Of a DNA stretch of 64,000 nucleotides, positions 34,694 to 45,304 are shown piece after piece (the stretch's first letter is position 1; each line of letters starts with the position of its first letter). The stretch is taken from NCBI GenBank assembly GCA_038501625.1, contig JAZAYU010000181.1, positions 806,001-870,000 of the forward strand, read 5' to 3'. A model generated the notes under the pieces. That model searched no databases. It was not told where the DNA came from and saw nothing but the letters and a program-made list of their open reading frames with translations. This DNA is from Corbicula japonica. Its lineage: Eukaryota > Mollusca > Bivalvia > Venerida > Cyrenidae. The position numbers and the translations under genes were made by a program.

Positions 34694-35713
34694 AAATGAC
34701 ATGGCTTGTTAAGAGTTTGATGACATGGCTTGTTAAGAGTTTGATGACATTAATTGTTAAGAGTTTGATGACATGAGTTGTTAAGAGTTTGATGACATGA
34801 GTTGTTAAGAGTTTGATGACATGGCTTGTTAAGAGTTTGATGACATGGCTTGTTAAGAGTTTGATGACATGGCTTGTTAAGAGTTTGATGACATGGCTCG
34901 TGAAGCGTTTGATGACATGAGTTGTTAAGAGTTTGATGACATGGCTCGTGAAGCGTTTGATGACATGAGTTGTTAAGAGTTTGATGACATGGCTCGTGAA
35001 GCGTTTGATGACATGAGTTGTTAAGAGTTTGATGACATGGCTCGTGAAGCGTTTGATGACATGACTTGTTAAGAGTTTGATGACATGAGTTGTTAAGAGT
35101 TTGATGACATGGCTTGTTAAGAGTTTGATGACATGAGTTGTTAAGAGTTTGATGACATGGCTTGTTAAGAGTTTGATGACATGGCTTGTTAAGAGTTTGA
35201 TGACATGAGTTGTTAAGAGTTTGATGACATGGCTCGTGAAGCGTTTGATGACATGAGTTGTTAAGAGTTTGATGACATGGCTCGTGAAGCGTTTGATGAC
35301 ATGACTTGTTAAGCGTTTGATGACATGACTTGTTAAGAGTTTGATGACATGACTTGTTAAGCGTTTGATGACAGTAGTTGTTAAGAGATTGATGACATGG
35401 CTTGTTAAGCGTTTGATGACATGGTTTGTTAAGCGTTTGATGACATGGCTTGTCAAGGGTTTGATTACATGACTTGTTAAGAGTTTGATGACATGGCTCG
35501 TGAAGCGTTTGATGACATGGCTTGTTAAGCGTTTGATGACATGGCTTGTTAAGCCTTTGATGCCTTTGATGACATGGCTTGTTAAGCGTTTGATTACATG
35601 GCTGGTTAAGCGTTTGATTACATGGCTTGTTAAGCGTTTGATGACATGGCTTGTTAAGCGTTTAATGACATGGCTTGTTAAGCGTTTGATGACATGGCTT
35701 GTAAAGCATTTCA
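34694..35713. repeat. 24-bp minisatellite, 42 units
   Basis: The consensus unit is TTTGATGACATGGC then TTGTTAAGAG (24 bp). I count 42 units, with one irregular insert near 35555 where AGCCTTTGATGCC duplicates part of a unit. Variant units (GGCTTGTTAAGAG, GAGTTGTTAAGAG, GGCTCGTGAAGCG) alternate in places with a 48-bp period, notably at about 34890-35060 and 35210-35310. Because 24 is a multiple of three and the minus strand lacks stops in one frame, it reads as an uninterrupted octapeptide repeat (LLTSHVIK, RLTSHVIK, RFTSHVIK, LLTTHVIK) in a 388-codon frame (34584-35750). I regard that frame as a by-product: no conserved flanking domain, promoter or splice context is visible. Confidence 0.97.
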
Positions 35714-35714
35714 C

Positions 35715-36745
35715 GTTAAAATCATATGCTATAGTCAAAATGTGTAACAAAATTCCCTTACTGTTAAATCTTAATATTTTATTTAATACATAATTAAAAC
35801 GTGGAAAAAAGAAAACAATATTTTAAACCCCGGCTTATGACGAACCTTTATGGATCTATAATAGCTTTTATTTCGTAAAATACTAGTTTTATTGAATATT
35901 TTTTATTATTCAAATGTAAAATGTGGAAAAAAGTACATTTCTGTATCTTTTTTATGCATGTAGCATAGCTTTTTCGTAACTTCTAATTTTTTTTAAATAT
36001 TTATAGTCCCATTTATATACGTAAATATTTTGGTTTTTGCATAATTACGAAACCTACATGATGTATAAACTTGCTAATATCTGATTAGTTTTGAGGATGT
36101 TATATTTGGGTATAAAATAAAAGAAATTGCGGTGTTGGAGATCAGTTCGTCATATTAAAATTTTTCAGTGTTAATGGTCAATTTTCTCAAACTGCCATGA
36201 AGAAAATAAAAATATGTTTACTAAGCTAAATTGCCTCAGAAAATTTAAATTCAAGCAAGTTAAGTAAATAATAACATGATTTTGCCTTACAACAACGTGC
36301 CTCTCCACAAATGGCATGATACAAAACATCCCTCGCATGATAAATATGCTTATATAAATATGTTGAAAATATTCTAATACTAATGACTATATGGTTGTTA
36401 TAGAACTAAAAGAACATAAAACTGTCTATATACGACATATTGTTGATTAAAATCAAATTCAACAACAAGTGCTTGCATCCACGCTTATATTGATGCATGC
36501 ATATAAACATCATAAAAAGCAACAGATTTATTTTTATGTGGGCAATTATTGACGAGATACACAATGACTTTAGCTCTGGTATTAGAGTATAAGCGCACGT
36601 CGTATATGGTTTAAATTTCAAAAGCAAATACTTTATGACGATTACTTTATCATTTATTAAAACAGGATGTCTTTCATTTGGTATACGCTAATGTGTTTTA
36701 AGTATTTGCAGACATTCTCACATTCCTCTCGATAATTTCCACCAA
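35715..36745. other. Non-coding stretch
   Basis: AT-rich with no supported feature. Confidence 0.4.
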
Positions 36746-36750
36746 TATCT

Positions 36751-36898
36751 GTGCTCAAGGTTATAAAACTGAGCATGGAAACCAGTCTCAAATCTCAAGC
36801 ATCTGATTGGCTGAAATGGCGACCAGTCGCCATTTCAGCCAATCAGATGCTTGAGATTTGAGACTGGTTTCTATGCTCAGTTTTATAACCTTGGGCAC
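36751..36898. mobile_element. Foldback MITE (CCAATCAGATGC family), complete
   Basis: The palindrome extends from GTGCTCAAGGTTATAAAAC to GTTTTATAACCTTGGGCAC, with arms nearly identical to the copy at 26684. CTG lies outside both ends if the element is taken as starting at TGC, a possible 3-bp target duplication. This copy is among the most symmetrical in the window. Confidence 0.93.
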
Positions 36899-37254
36899 TG
36901 ATACTTTTCATTAAATGAAATTTTGAAAGAGGATCTGAGAAAATAAATCACAGAGAAGGCAAACAGTTTTAGTAATAAAGAGAAATACAATCGGGAAAAA
37001 TTCTTGCTTGAATATTGTATTTTCAATAATGCAACGGTTAACGTTTTTTTTTTCAATTTAGGCTTCTTAGGCAGAGGAAATTTAAAGAAAGCATGACAAG
37101 TAAGGCCACAGTATTCAAAGTGTTTTTTTTCACTTGTCTGTTGTGTTGCAGTTGGTGTATGCATTGATGAATTAGTGTGGATCTTGCTATAAAAATCATG
37201 TTTGAGTATTTTAAAATTAATAACTGGAATTCTTTTTTTGTTTCATCTCTGTAT

Positions 37255-37365
37255 GATATGTCAGAATTTTGATATCTATTTTACATACAGAAATAAGTTG
37301 TTGATATTCTGACAGAATTTTTACATCTATTTTACATAACAGAAATAAGTTGTTGATATTCTGAC
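37255..37365. repeat. Tandem pair, about 57 bp
   Basis: ATCTATTTTACATACAGAAA then TAAGTTGTTGATATTCTGAC is repeated twice in direct orientation. Confidence 0.75.
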
Positions 37366-37369
37366 AAAA

Positions 37370-38425
37370 AATTCCTCGATTGAATGCAAGAAGACGAATT
37401 TCAGTTCTAATTAAACCTCCAAAAACATGTCTGTATTTACGAAAATATTGGTTAATTTGTATCATGTGTTCAAAGTAATTTGTTCATATTTGCGTGGAGT
37501 AAAATGCGTCGCCTTGGGTGCAACATTTGTCGTACATTGAACAATTGAAAATAGTTGATTATCTATCGGACTCTTTTAAAATTATCAATTTTAACAACGA
37601 TTTGTTTGCTCCGATAGGCATTTATATTTTCGAAAAAAATATTAACAACAAAAATGTAAAAGTATGACCGAATAAGCCCCTTTCCATAACGCGCCCCAGT
37701 TTTGAATTTTAATCTGTGGTATTCCACAGAAGATCTCCTACTTGGTACTGTTTGCATGAATTAATGTCTGATTTACTTTGGCTCTTAGGTCATGAATTAC
37801 CCATTTTAAATTATACACCGACATTTTTATGTCATCTGTAACGGTTTTCAGTAAGGAAATAAAAAAACTGGTTCCAGACTGAGGACTTTGGCCGAGAACA
37901 CTTGAGTTCCTGATCGTTTACGGAACAAGACGGGACAAGATGGTAGAAGTATCATGATTAGAAAATGTTTTGCTGGATGGTTTTTGAGATAATTTAGGAA
38001 GAATCCTCTGGAGTGATTCAATTTCTGCAAAATGGTATACAATATTTTCTATAAAACCCTTATTGCATATTATTTTATTTCCGAACATGTAATTCAATTT
38101 TCTCTTCATACCTTAAAAATGTCATTCACTTCTGTTTTTACAAAAAAATTCTAAAAAAAAAGGATTACCTCGACCTGATTGCTTATTCGAATCATTATAA
38201 TGAGATTGAAAATCAAAGGTGCTATGGTCCGCAAAAGGAAATGTCATCGAGTAGCTATCCATTTTGCTTTACAATTACTGTATTTGCTTTTTATTGTTTA
38301 TGTTTATGCGCATTTGATTTTAACAAAAATCATTCAGAAAATGCACAAGAAATAATCAGATGACAATCAATAACGATAGTAAAATGGATTAATTTAAAGA
38401 ACAAGCGAAATGCTCATAATGAACT
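37370..38425. other. Non-coding stretch
   Basis: No supported gene. GGAACAAGACGGGACAAGATG near 37922 resembles GGAACAAGACGGGACAGGATG at 32720, so another old repeat may be shared between these regions. Confidence 0.4.
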
Positions 38426-38429
38426 CATC

Positions 38430-38710
38430 TCCATGTGTGCTTTTGCGTGCAATATTATCGAGTTAATTGGTGGGTTAAAGTTATTCGAATAAAGCAGCTA
38501 GGAATGGCTTGTTCATATGTGAACCTGTAGGTGAAAGTATGACTATGGGGCTACTGAGCGTTCCAAAACAGTATCCCCGTTGGTTCTTTTTTGTTATCTA
38601 ATTGTTGTTAATTGTTTCTGGTGTCTTTATAAAGTAATCACATTATAAACACATTCTATCGCAGGTGTTTAGTACTATGTGGCGGCTGTAAAGAGTCTCT
38701 CCTTTTTTCA
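38430..38710 (+). repeat. R2 dispersed repeat, diverged
   Basis: TGCTTTTGCGTGCAATATTATC, GGTGGGTTAAAGTTATTCG, GTTCATATGTGAACCTG and GTTCCAAAACAGTATCCCC retain R2 order. Confidence 0.6.
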
Positions 38711-38805
38711 CTTCAGTGGAGTTATCAGTGTCAGTTACCCCCCCCCCCCCCGCCCTTTGATGGTTCCATGCTAATTTTAAACCATGCATAATGTCATTCT
38801 AAAAC
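38706..38805 (-). repeat. R3 repeat with poly-C tract
   Basis: R3 in reverse (AGTTATCAGTGTCAGTTACC ... ATGCTAATTTTAAACCATGC), with a run of 14 C at 38738-38751. Confidence 0.65.
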
Positions 38806-38854
38806 GATCCTTTTTGAGGGAAACGGTTGTATGATCTGTTCTGTCTCTTGCATC

Positions 38855-39306
38855 TGAAATTACTTTTGTTTTAATATTTCGGCCAATTTAAAGATAGGTG
38901 GTTATACTTCCTGCTTTTTAAACTTTGCCTTTTGCGTTGTCTTTGTTATGCAGGATTTAAATTCTAAGATCCCCTGTCAAAATTCTTTTTAGTTCCGCCC
39001 ATTGTTTTCTCGTTTAGGGCAAAACCCATTCTTTTATCTGGGGACCATACGCCGCTGAACATGGAATCGTATTAATTTGAAAATACCTCATTGTAGTTTC
39101 CATGTTCACCGCCATTGTTTAGGATGGATCGAAATTGTACTGTTTATTGGTGTAAATATTGAGTTGCGCTCAACCTGGGGCTAGACGGCGTGGGCAGTAA
39201 TATGCATTTCCATTACTGCCCATGAACAACTCAATCAAACCGAGCCTGCAGTATTTTCATATTTGTCGTGTTCGGTGGCTTACCAAGTTCCCTTTTCATC
39301 TATTGC
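38855..39306 (-). repeat. R1 dispersed repeat, near complete, minus
   Basis: It runs from TTTTAATATTTCGGCCAATTT and ATACTTCCTGC through CCATACGCCGCTGAACATGG, CTGGGGCTAGACGG and CAATCAAACCGAGCC to CCCTTTTCATCTATT. The far end (TATTTCGGCC) is also present in the 50834 copy, which sets the full family length at about 450-500 bp. Confidence 0.85.
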
Positions 39307-39574
39307 ATGGTTGGCTAGGCGCTGCCTCCGTATTTGTGTGGCATTTGGGTTATCTATGCATCTTGAAAAGACAACAATCTACTTAATTAGGTAAACAACT
39401 GCAAACAATGTTAAAAGCAAACGTAGTTTCTTTACTCTAAAATAAAGGACTTAAATAACAATTGTTAAACCGTCAAGAATCTTATTTCGTCTCAGAATTT
39501 ACAACTATTCAAATATTAGCCAACTGTCTGGTGTTCACTGTTTGTAGCTACAGCATAAGAGCTTTATCTTATTT

Positions 39575-39828
39575 GGGGCACGTCACGGGAAAAGGTACCT
39601 TCGGTTATTTTAGTGATATTTTAGTTTTTACTAAATTAATCAAGAACTTACCAATATAAATCATTTTTTTTATTACTAAAATGTGATTTTATTACACATT
39701 TTGACGATAAAATGGTATTTTTACCGCGAAATGCAAATAATAAACAATGTCGTGTGGCTCAAATTTATGACGTCATTTTAAAGATTGACGTCAACTGTCC
39801 GAAGGTGCATTTTCCCGTGACGCGCCCC
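39575..39828. mobile_element. MITE with GGGGCrCGTCACGGG ends, complete
   Basis: The left end GGGGCACGTCACGGGAAAAG then GTACCTTCGG is mirrored by the right end CCGAAGGTGCATTTTCCC then GTGACGCGCCCC. ATTT flanks both sides (39571-39574 and 39829-39832), a possible 4-bp target duplication. Two CRE-like octamers TGACGTCA lie near the right end (39768-39775 and 39786-39793). Other copies are at 56486-56734 and 49297-49490 (truncated), both in the opposite orientation. Confidence 0.88.
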
Positions 39829-39980
39829 ATTTTATATTGAGTGACCTTCATACAAATGACTAGTAATATAGGTCTGCAAATTGCATTTATATCCACACAC
39901 AATCGGTTTCATGCAAATTACATTCCATCAGTTCAATGCACGTGAGCGCACGGTATATATATTGCCAATTGTCAGGGTAA

Positions 39981-41088
39981 AACTGGCACTGTCATTACAA
40001 TATGCACGTCTCGTTGGCTTGGAGTAGACGCATATATTAAAAAACGTCACAACACCTAATTTCATTTTTCCCAAACTTTGATATTGTATCATTCAACATG
40101 CACATTAACAAAACATCTGACGAAGGAAACCAATTCGTATGTTAAATTTAAATGTTTCATGTGAGTATGACTCTTTGTAAGCTAAAATTCAATAAATAAA
40201 TTTAATATCTACTTGAGTGTAGTTATCAGTATCAATTACCCCCGCCCACCTTGATGGAGATTTGCTTTTATTTTATGATTTTCAGTAAATTTTAGAATTT
40301 TCCCGGTGAAATAAAAGTGGTATTTCACTGTTTTCAGATAGTGGAATATCATTTTTATCTTCACTGATATTTTCAAGTTGGTACCAAGACACACATATCA
40401 TACCAAATGAGAACGTTTAGAAAACAAGCTCAAATTTGACGTCATGACGTCACGTCATAAACAAGCGGTTCTGGTGCCGTTTCTTGCAACCTTTCAGTCT
40501 AATTCGCGCAAATGTCAATTTTTGTGGATGACTGGCTTACTTGAACTTTCCTTTTGGAGGGTACGGATAGTTTAAACTGTATCTTGCATGTTTTGCTATG
40601 TGCTGCCACCGCATTTGTAAGGTTTTGAGGTTTTCTTTACATTTTTATGCAAATATATAAACCCGTCAACGTGCAATTTGTCTCTGGCATTATGTCTAAA
40701 ACAATAAACATATACGATTTTTTGTTAAATTGTGTTTGTTCTTGAATATTCTTGTCGCGTAAATATGACAAAGATATAAATATTGATTTTTTCAAAGGCT
40801 AAACGTATTGTTGTCAGTAACATAATACTCCTGTGGGAATTTAAGTGATGTTTTGTGGGGTTCAGTTTTTGTGTTGGGACTGAAATGGAATGTGTTTTTA
40901 TAGAGTTTTCTTCATATATTTCGTTCCATGTCACCGTGTTATCCAATCTACTCATATATAAGCTCTTTGAATACTGTATAGTTTACCATAACTTTGGCAT
41001 TTGTGTGCATAAAAAGAAGACTTTGACAACTAAAAGACAGGCCAGTCTTCGACTTTAGGCTGAAAAATGCATTGTTTTACATCCTGAT
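39981..41088. repeat. Tandem segmental duplication, unit 1
   Basis: This 1108-bp unit (from AACTGGCACTGTCATTAC) is followed at once by a near-identical second unit starting at 41089. It contains R3-like sequence (40205-40262) and a dense CRE-like cluster (GACGTCATGACGTCACG, 40439-40455). The 76-codon minus-strand frame at 40725-40955 is retained in both units, but this is expected for such a recent copy and is not evidence of a gene. Confidence 0.95.
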
Positions 41089-42182
41089 AACTGGCACTGT
41101 CATTACAATATGCACGTCTCGTTGGCTTGGAGTAGACGCATATATTAAAAAACGTCACAACACCTAATTTCATTTTTCCCAAACTTTGATATTGTATCAT
41201 TCAACATGCACATTAACAAAACATCTGACGAAGGAAACCAATTCGTATGTTAAATTTAAATGTTTCATGTGAGTATGACTCTTTGTAAGCTAAAATTCAA
41301 TAAATAAATTTAATATCTACTTGAGTGTAGTTATCAGTATCAATAACCCCCGCCCACCTTGATGGAGATATGCTTTTATTTTATGATTTTCAGTAAATTT
41401 TAGAATTTTCCCGGTGAAATAAAAGTGGTATTTCACTGTTTTCAAATAGTGGAATATCATTTTTATCTTCACTGATATTTTCAAGTTGGTACCAAGACAC
41501 ACATAACATACCAAATAAGAACGTTTGACGTCATGACGTCACGTCATAAACAAGCGGTTCTGGTGCCGTTTCTTCCAACCTTTCAGTCTAATTCGCGCAA
41601 ATGTCAATTTTTGTGGATGACTGGCTTACTTGAACTTTCCTTTTGGAGGGTACGGATAGTTTAAACTGTATCTTGCATGTTTTGCTATGTGCTGCCACCG
41701 CATTTGTAAGGTTTTGAGGTTTTCTTTACATTTTTATGCAAATATATAAACCCGTCAACGTGCAATTTGTCTCTGGCATTATGTCTAAAACAATAAACAT
41801 ATACGATTTTTTGTTAAATTGTGTTTGTTCTTGAATATTCTTGTCGCGTAAATATGACAAAGATATAAATATTGATTTTTTCAAAGGCTAAACGTATTGT
41901 TGTCAGTAACATAATACTCATGTGGGAATTTAAGTGATGTTTTGTGGGGTTTAGTTTTTGTGTTGGGACTGAAATGGAATGATTTTTTATAGAGTTTTCT
42001 TCATATATTTCGTTCCATGTCACCGTGTAATCCAATCTACTCATATATAAGCTCTTTGAATACTGTATAGTTTACCATAACTTTGGCATTTGTGTGCATA
42101 AAAAGAAGACTTTGACAACTAAAAGACAGTTGGGCCAGTCTTCGACTTAAGGCTGAAAAATGCATTGTTTTACATCCTCATA
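41089..42182. repeat. Tandem segmental duplication, unit 2
   Basis: This is the second unit of the duplication, very similar to unit 1. Differences seen by eye: loss of about 19 bp (AGAAAACAAGCTCAAATTT) just before the CRE-like cluster, a 4-bp insert (TTGG) near 42130 and scattered substitutions. Few changes imply a recent event. Confidence 0.95.
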
Positions 42183-42189
42183 ATACATT

Positions 42190-42540
42190 TTTAATCTTTG
42201 TTAAGAATGAACTTACTAACTTCTCGTAAAAATATATATTAAGGATTATGTTTTTTATCAACACAGGTATCATTCATTTTAAAATTAACAAGCATTGGAA
42301 GAATGTTAGAATAGCGGGGACTAATTTGGAAAACTTTTATTGGGTCATTTTGTCAGTTTATTGGGTCATTTTGTCTCGAATATTCAGCGATAGAGTATAA
42401 ATTTTGTAGTTATAAAATTGAGATTGAGAAAAGTTGTAGGATAAAAAACATATTTGCAAGCTTATAAGATAGCAATCTGGCAAAATGTAATACAGAAGAG
42501 CGGAACCATCGAAAATAATAAACTGAAGTTCGTGGGGGTT
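42190..42540. other. Non-coding stretch
   Basis: A duplicated phrase, TTATTGGGTCATTTTGTC, occurs twice near 42337-42375. Nothing else recognised. Confidence 0.4.
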
Positions 42541-42547
42541 TGCGGTG

Positions 42548-42790
42548 GGGTTTTGGTTGGAAGAAACAGATTCCTTGAATACTGGATAAAAATTGGTTTG
42601 GGTTGGAGGAACAGATACGTTGAATTATGAAAACTGGTTGGGGGTGGGAGTTATATTGAATCATGGATTAAAAATGGTTGTGGTGGGAGGAACAGATGTA
42701 TTGAATCATGGATTCAAACTGGTTGGGGTTGGAGGAACAAATGCATTGAATAATGGATTTAAACTGGTTGGGTGGGAGGAACATATATAA
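42548..42790. repeat. 45-bp degenerate minisatellite, about 5 units
   Basis: The consensus contains GGTTGGGGTTGGAGGAACAG and ATGCATTGAATCATGG then ATTCAAACT. Because 45 is a multiple of three, a plus-strand frame (42593-42790) reads as a 15-residue repeat (VGGTDVLNHGFKLV). No gene context supports it as coding. Confidence 0.85.
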
Positions 42791-43079
42791 ATCATGAATT
42801 GAAAGTGAGAGCGACGTAAATGCCACGTGAACATTTTTCGTGCCACTTGGTATATTGTAATCTTATAGACTTAAAAAATAATTCTTGGCGGTAATGCGAT
42901 CATCTTAAGTAAGAGAACTCGTTTCCAGACATTGCGTACCTGGAGCTATCGTTATTTTATTTATGAAGTAAACAACTTGACATATTAATGAAATGGAAAA
43001 AAATATCATTATTGTTATTATAATTGTTATAATCAAAACAGGAGAACCATTCATTCAAATAATTGACGGACACACGTTT

Positions 43080-43172
43080 TTTAAATAGATTAAAAGGAAA
43101 CTTTGAAGGCACTGAACACGATAAATATTAAATTATTGCAGGCTCAGTTTGGCTGAGCCGCCTAGTCCCAAA
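43080..43172 (+). repeat. R1 fragment
   Basis: TAGATTAAAAGGAAACTTTG, CACTGAACACGATAAATATT and GCAGGCTCAGTTTGGCTGAGCC then GCCTAGTCCC. The middle is deleted. Confidence 0.6.
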
Positions 43173-43459
43173 GTTTCATTTTTAAAGTTCATTCTTCTTG
43201 TATTCCTCGCGTCATATCAATTAATGGTTTCGTTTTGCAAAATAAAATTTCTGCATGTTAATAGGTTTGACAGACATACCATAGGCGAAAAATAGCCAAA
43301 ATGAACATCTTGCATTACTATACCTCAATTTCATTTACAATGTTAATCTTCCATAGGCCACCGTGACATATTAATACTGTCAAAAAAATTTACTGTCGGA
43401 AAAATACTGTCACCCGCTACCATAGCTACGGAATGTTCGAAAATTATACTGTACCATTC

Positions 43460-43474
43460 GCGCATGCGCAATAT
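43460..43474. promoter_or_regulatory. NRF1-like palindrome upstream of Crypton-like frame
   Basis: The string CGCGCATGCGCAAT matches the classical NRF1 core GCGCATGCGC. It lies about 40 bp before the ATG of the Crypton-like fragment. A similar arrangement without the frame lies at 11599-11612, also followed within about 25 bases by GTAAACA and an AACAAT/GACAAT string. A promoter role is inferred only. Confidence 0.35.
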
Positions 43475-43510
43475 CTATTTTTACATTTCCGTTGTAAACA
43501 GACGACAATA

Positions 43511-43699
43511 ATGTCAAGCAACAAACGTTTTTCTACAATAAACGAGGCAGATTTAAAGACTCTGGATCAAGAGAAAGACTAAAACACGAAGCGTGTTGTG
43601 AAGCGTGGGGTTAATTTGTTTAGCGAATTTCTCCGGTCAAATAACATGGAATTAAGTGTAATTGTGGAAAACCCCACCATTATTAAATACCATTATTGA
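43511..43699 (+). pseudogene. Crypton-like (DUF3504 type) N-terminal fragment
   Basis: From an ATG at 43511 the frame reads MSSNKRFSTINEADLKTLDQ then EKD, a TAA at 43580, and continues in frame as NTKRVVKRGVNLFSEFLRSN and NMELSVIVENPTIIKYHY to TGA at 43697. The pattern of KD..NTKR...G...F.EFL resembles the N-terminal helices that precede the DUF3504/tyrosine-recombinase-like domain of Crypton-derived genes and elements. That link is from memory of the family, not from a search. The recombinase domain itself is missing and one in-frame stop is present, so this is at best a relic. It lies between repeated TACTGTC motifs (43387-43425) and a large hairpin (43745-43877). Confidence 0.4.
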
Positions 43700-43744
43700 A
43701 TAAAGTTGTTCATGGTTTGAATAGTTTTTCGGTATGATAAAATA

Positions 43745-43877
43745 AATGTTACATGTCTGACAGGGTGACAGTAAAATTGTCAACTTTCGAAAATACTGTC
43801 AACCTCGGCTTCGCCTCGGTTGACAGTATTTCCTCAAGTTGACAATTTAACTGTCACCCTGTCAGACATGTAATATT
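43745..43877. mobile_element. Large hairpin with TGACAGT motifs
   Basis: The left arm ACATGTCTGACAGGGTGACA then GTAAAATTGTCAAC and AATACTGTCAACC is matched by the right arm in reverse, with the centre at CTCGGCTTCGCCTCGG. The same TACTGTC strings occur at 43387-43425, on the other side of the Crypton-like fragment, so the hairpin may be one end of an element of about 500 bp. Confidence 0.8.
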
Positions 43878-43907
43878 TATATAATGAGATTAAATTGAAC
43901 CAGGTCT

Positions 43908-44040
43908 GAAGGTTATAAAACTGAGATTGGAAACCAGTCTAAAATCTGATTAGCTGAATTGGCGATTGGTCGCCATTTTTCAGCCAATCAGATTCTTAAT
44001 ATTTAAGACTGGTTTCCATTCTCAGTTTTATAACCTTGGA
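43908..44040. mobile_element. Foldback MITE (CCAATCAGATGC family), diverged
   Basis: GAAGGTTATAAAACTGAG and CAGTTTTATAACCTT are the ends. The arms have lost part of the CAAATCTCAAGC block on the left and the loop is altered, so this is an older copy. Confidence 0.88.
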
Positions 44041-44044
44041 GCCA

Positions 44045-45055
44045 GGCGCAGATAATGATCTGAAAAATGAGACTAATAGGATCTTAATAGTTTTGACCTT
44101 GATATCGAATAAGCATCCTAGTTTTCGACCAGTGACGAAATTAAGAATCCATATATATTGCTTATTTAATCATGAACAAATTAATTACATATGGCTTATG
44201 TGTTCTTTTGCACGTACACTTTAGTCGTTTTCAACTGATAGTTTTAGCTTGATAGAACTGTGGACAATTTCGGCGTCTATCCTTTTAACAAATGCTTGAG
44301 TAAAGACAAGTTTTAGTGTTGTTTTAGTAAAATGTGCATTTATTAGGCATCAAATAATGATACAATTAAGCATATTATACTTAAAAAGTAATCAAAATTT
44401 ATGTTATTAAGTCAAGCGTGGTAGATTAGAAAATACCTCAAGAAAATCAATACATCTTTGCTTTATAAATTTATAGGACTTTAAATATTCAAAGAACATA
44501 AGAAATGTTTTGTGTATCATTAAGTTTTATGTTTCTAGATGCAATAATTATACTATTATCACCTCTATTGAAATTATATTTGTCTGCAGCTCCCTTCAGA
44601 AAATGTCAGCTAAATTCGTCAGGAGTGTGACATTTTGCACATATTGCAATATTCTGTCAACATATTCTTTACAAGAAAACAAGAACATTTTTCCCTAGAA
44701 GTCTATGTCATGTTTTGTTAAATTGTGACAAACAGGAATAGCCTTAGTGAAACATTTTTGAGTACACTGCACTTATGTGGTTGACAGGAGTGTGACACAC
44801 TTTCTTAACACTATGAATTGTTTATCTTTATGCGATACCACAAGTTCTAAAGCACTTATATTGATGCTTCAACATGTATTTTAACAGAAATACTCATTTA
44901 AATAATAAGAAACAGTAATACTTGTATTTTAAGCACATAAATTAAAATTCTTTCATTTATTTAATATTGGTCAATAAAGCTCCATAAAAGTTTTATTCTG
45001 CCACGTATGAGTATAACTTGATTGATTTAGATCACTGTAAAGACTGTACAAACAT
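44045..45055. other. Non-coding stretch
   Basis: AT-rich with no supported feature. Confidence 0.4.
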
Positions 45056-45061
45056 ATGTAG

Positions 45062-45300
45062 CAACCAGTTTGGACTTTTTATGAACTTAAATTCTTTATA
45101 TGTTTTTCACTTCACTTGCCATTTTTCAAATGACACTATCTCAGAAACCAGTTGACCGATTTCAGAAATCTTTTCTGAATCAGTTCCGTACTCAGTTTCA
45201 ATAAGCAAAACATACAGAATAACAAGTTTGGAATTTTTATGAACTTTAATTTTCCACTATTTTTTCACTTTTCCAGCCATTTTTTTTCGAAACAGCCCTC
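45062..45300. repeat. Diverged tandem pair, about 160 bp
   Basis: AGTTTGGACTTTTTATGAAC...CACTTCACTTGCCATTTTTC is echoed by AGTTTGGAATTTTTATGAAC...CACTTTTCCAGCCATTTTTTT further on. Confidence 0.55.
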
Positions 45301-45304
45301 ATGT

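Noticed and set aside
34694..35713. CRISPR array
   Set aside because: Units are contiguous 24-bp near-identical repeats with no unique spacers, in a eukaryotic repeat context. It is a minisatellite.
34584..35750. 388-codon repeat protein on the minus strand
   Set aside because: The frame is open only because the unit is 24 bp and stop-free in that frame. No conserved flanking sequence or gene structure supports it.
40725..42044. Two copies of a conserved 76-codon gene (40725-40955 and 41814-42044)
   Set aside because: They are similar only because the whole 1.1 kb unit was recently duplicated. There is no family match or gene context.
42593..42790. Glycine-rich repeat peptide
   Set aside because: It is the translation of a 45-bp minisatellite, a multiple of three, with no supporting signals.
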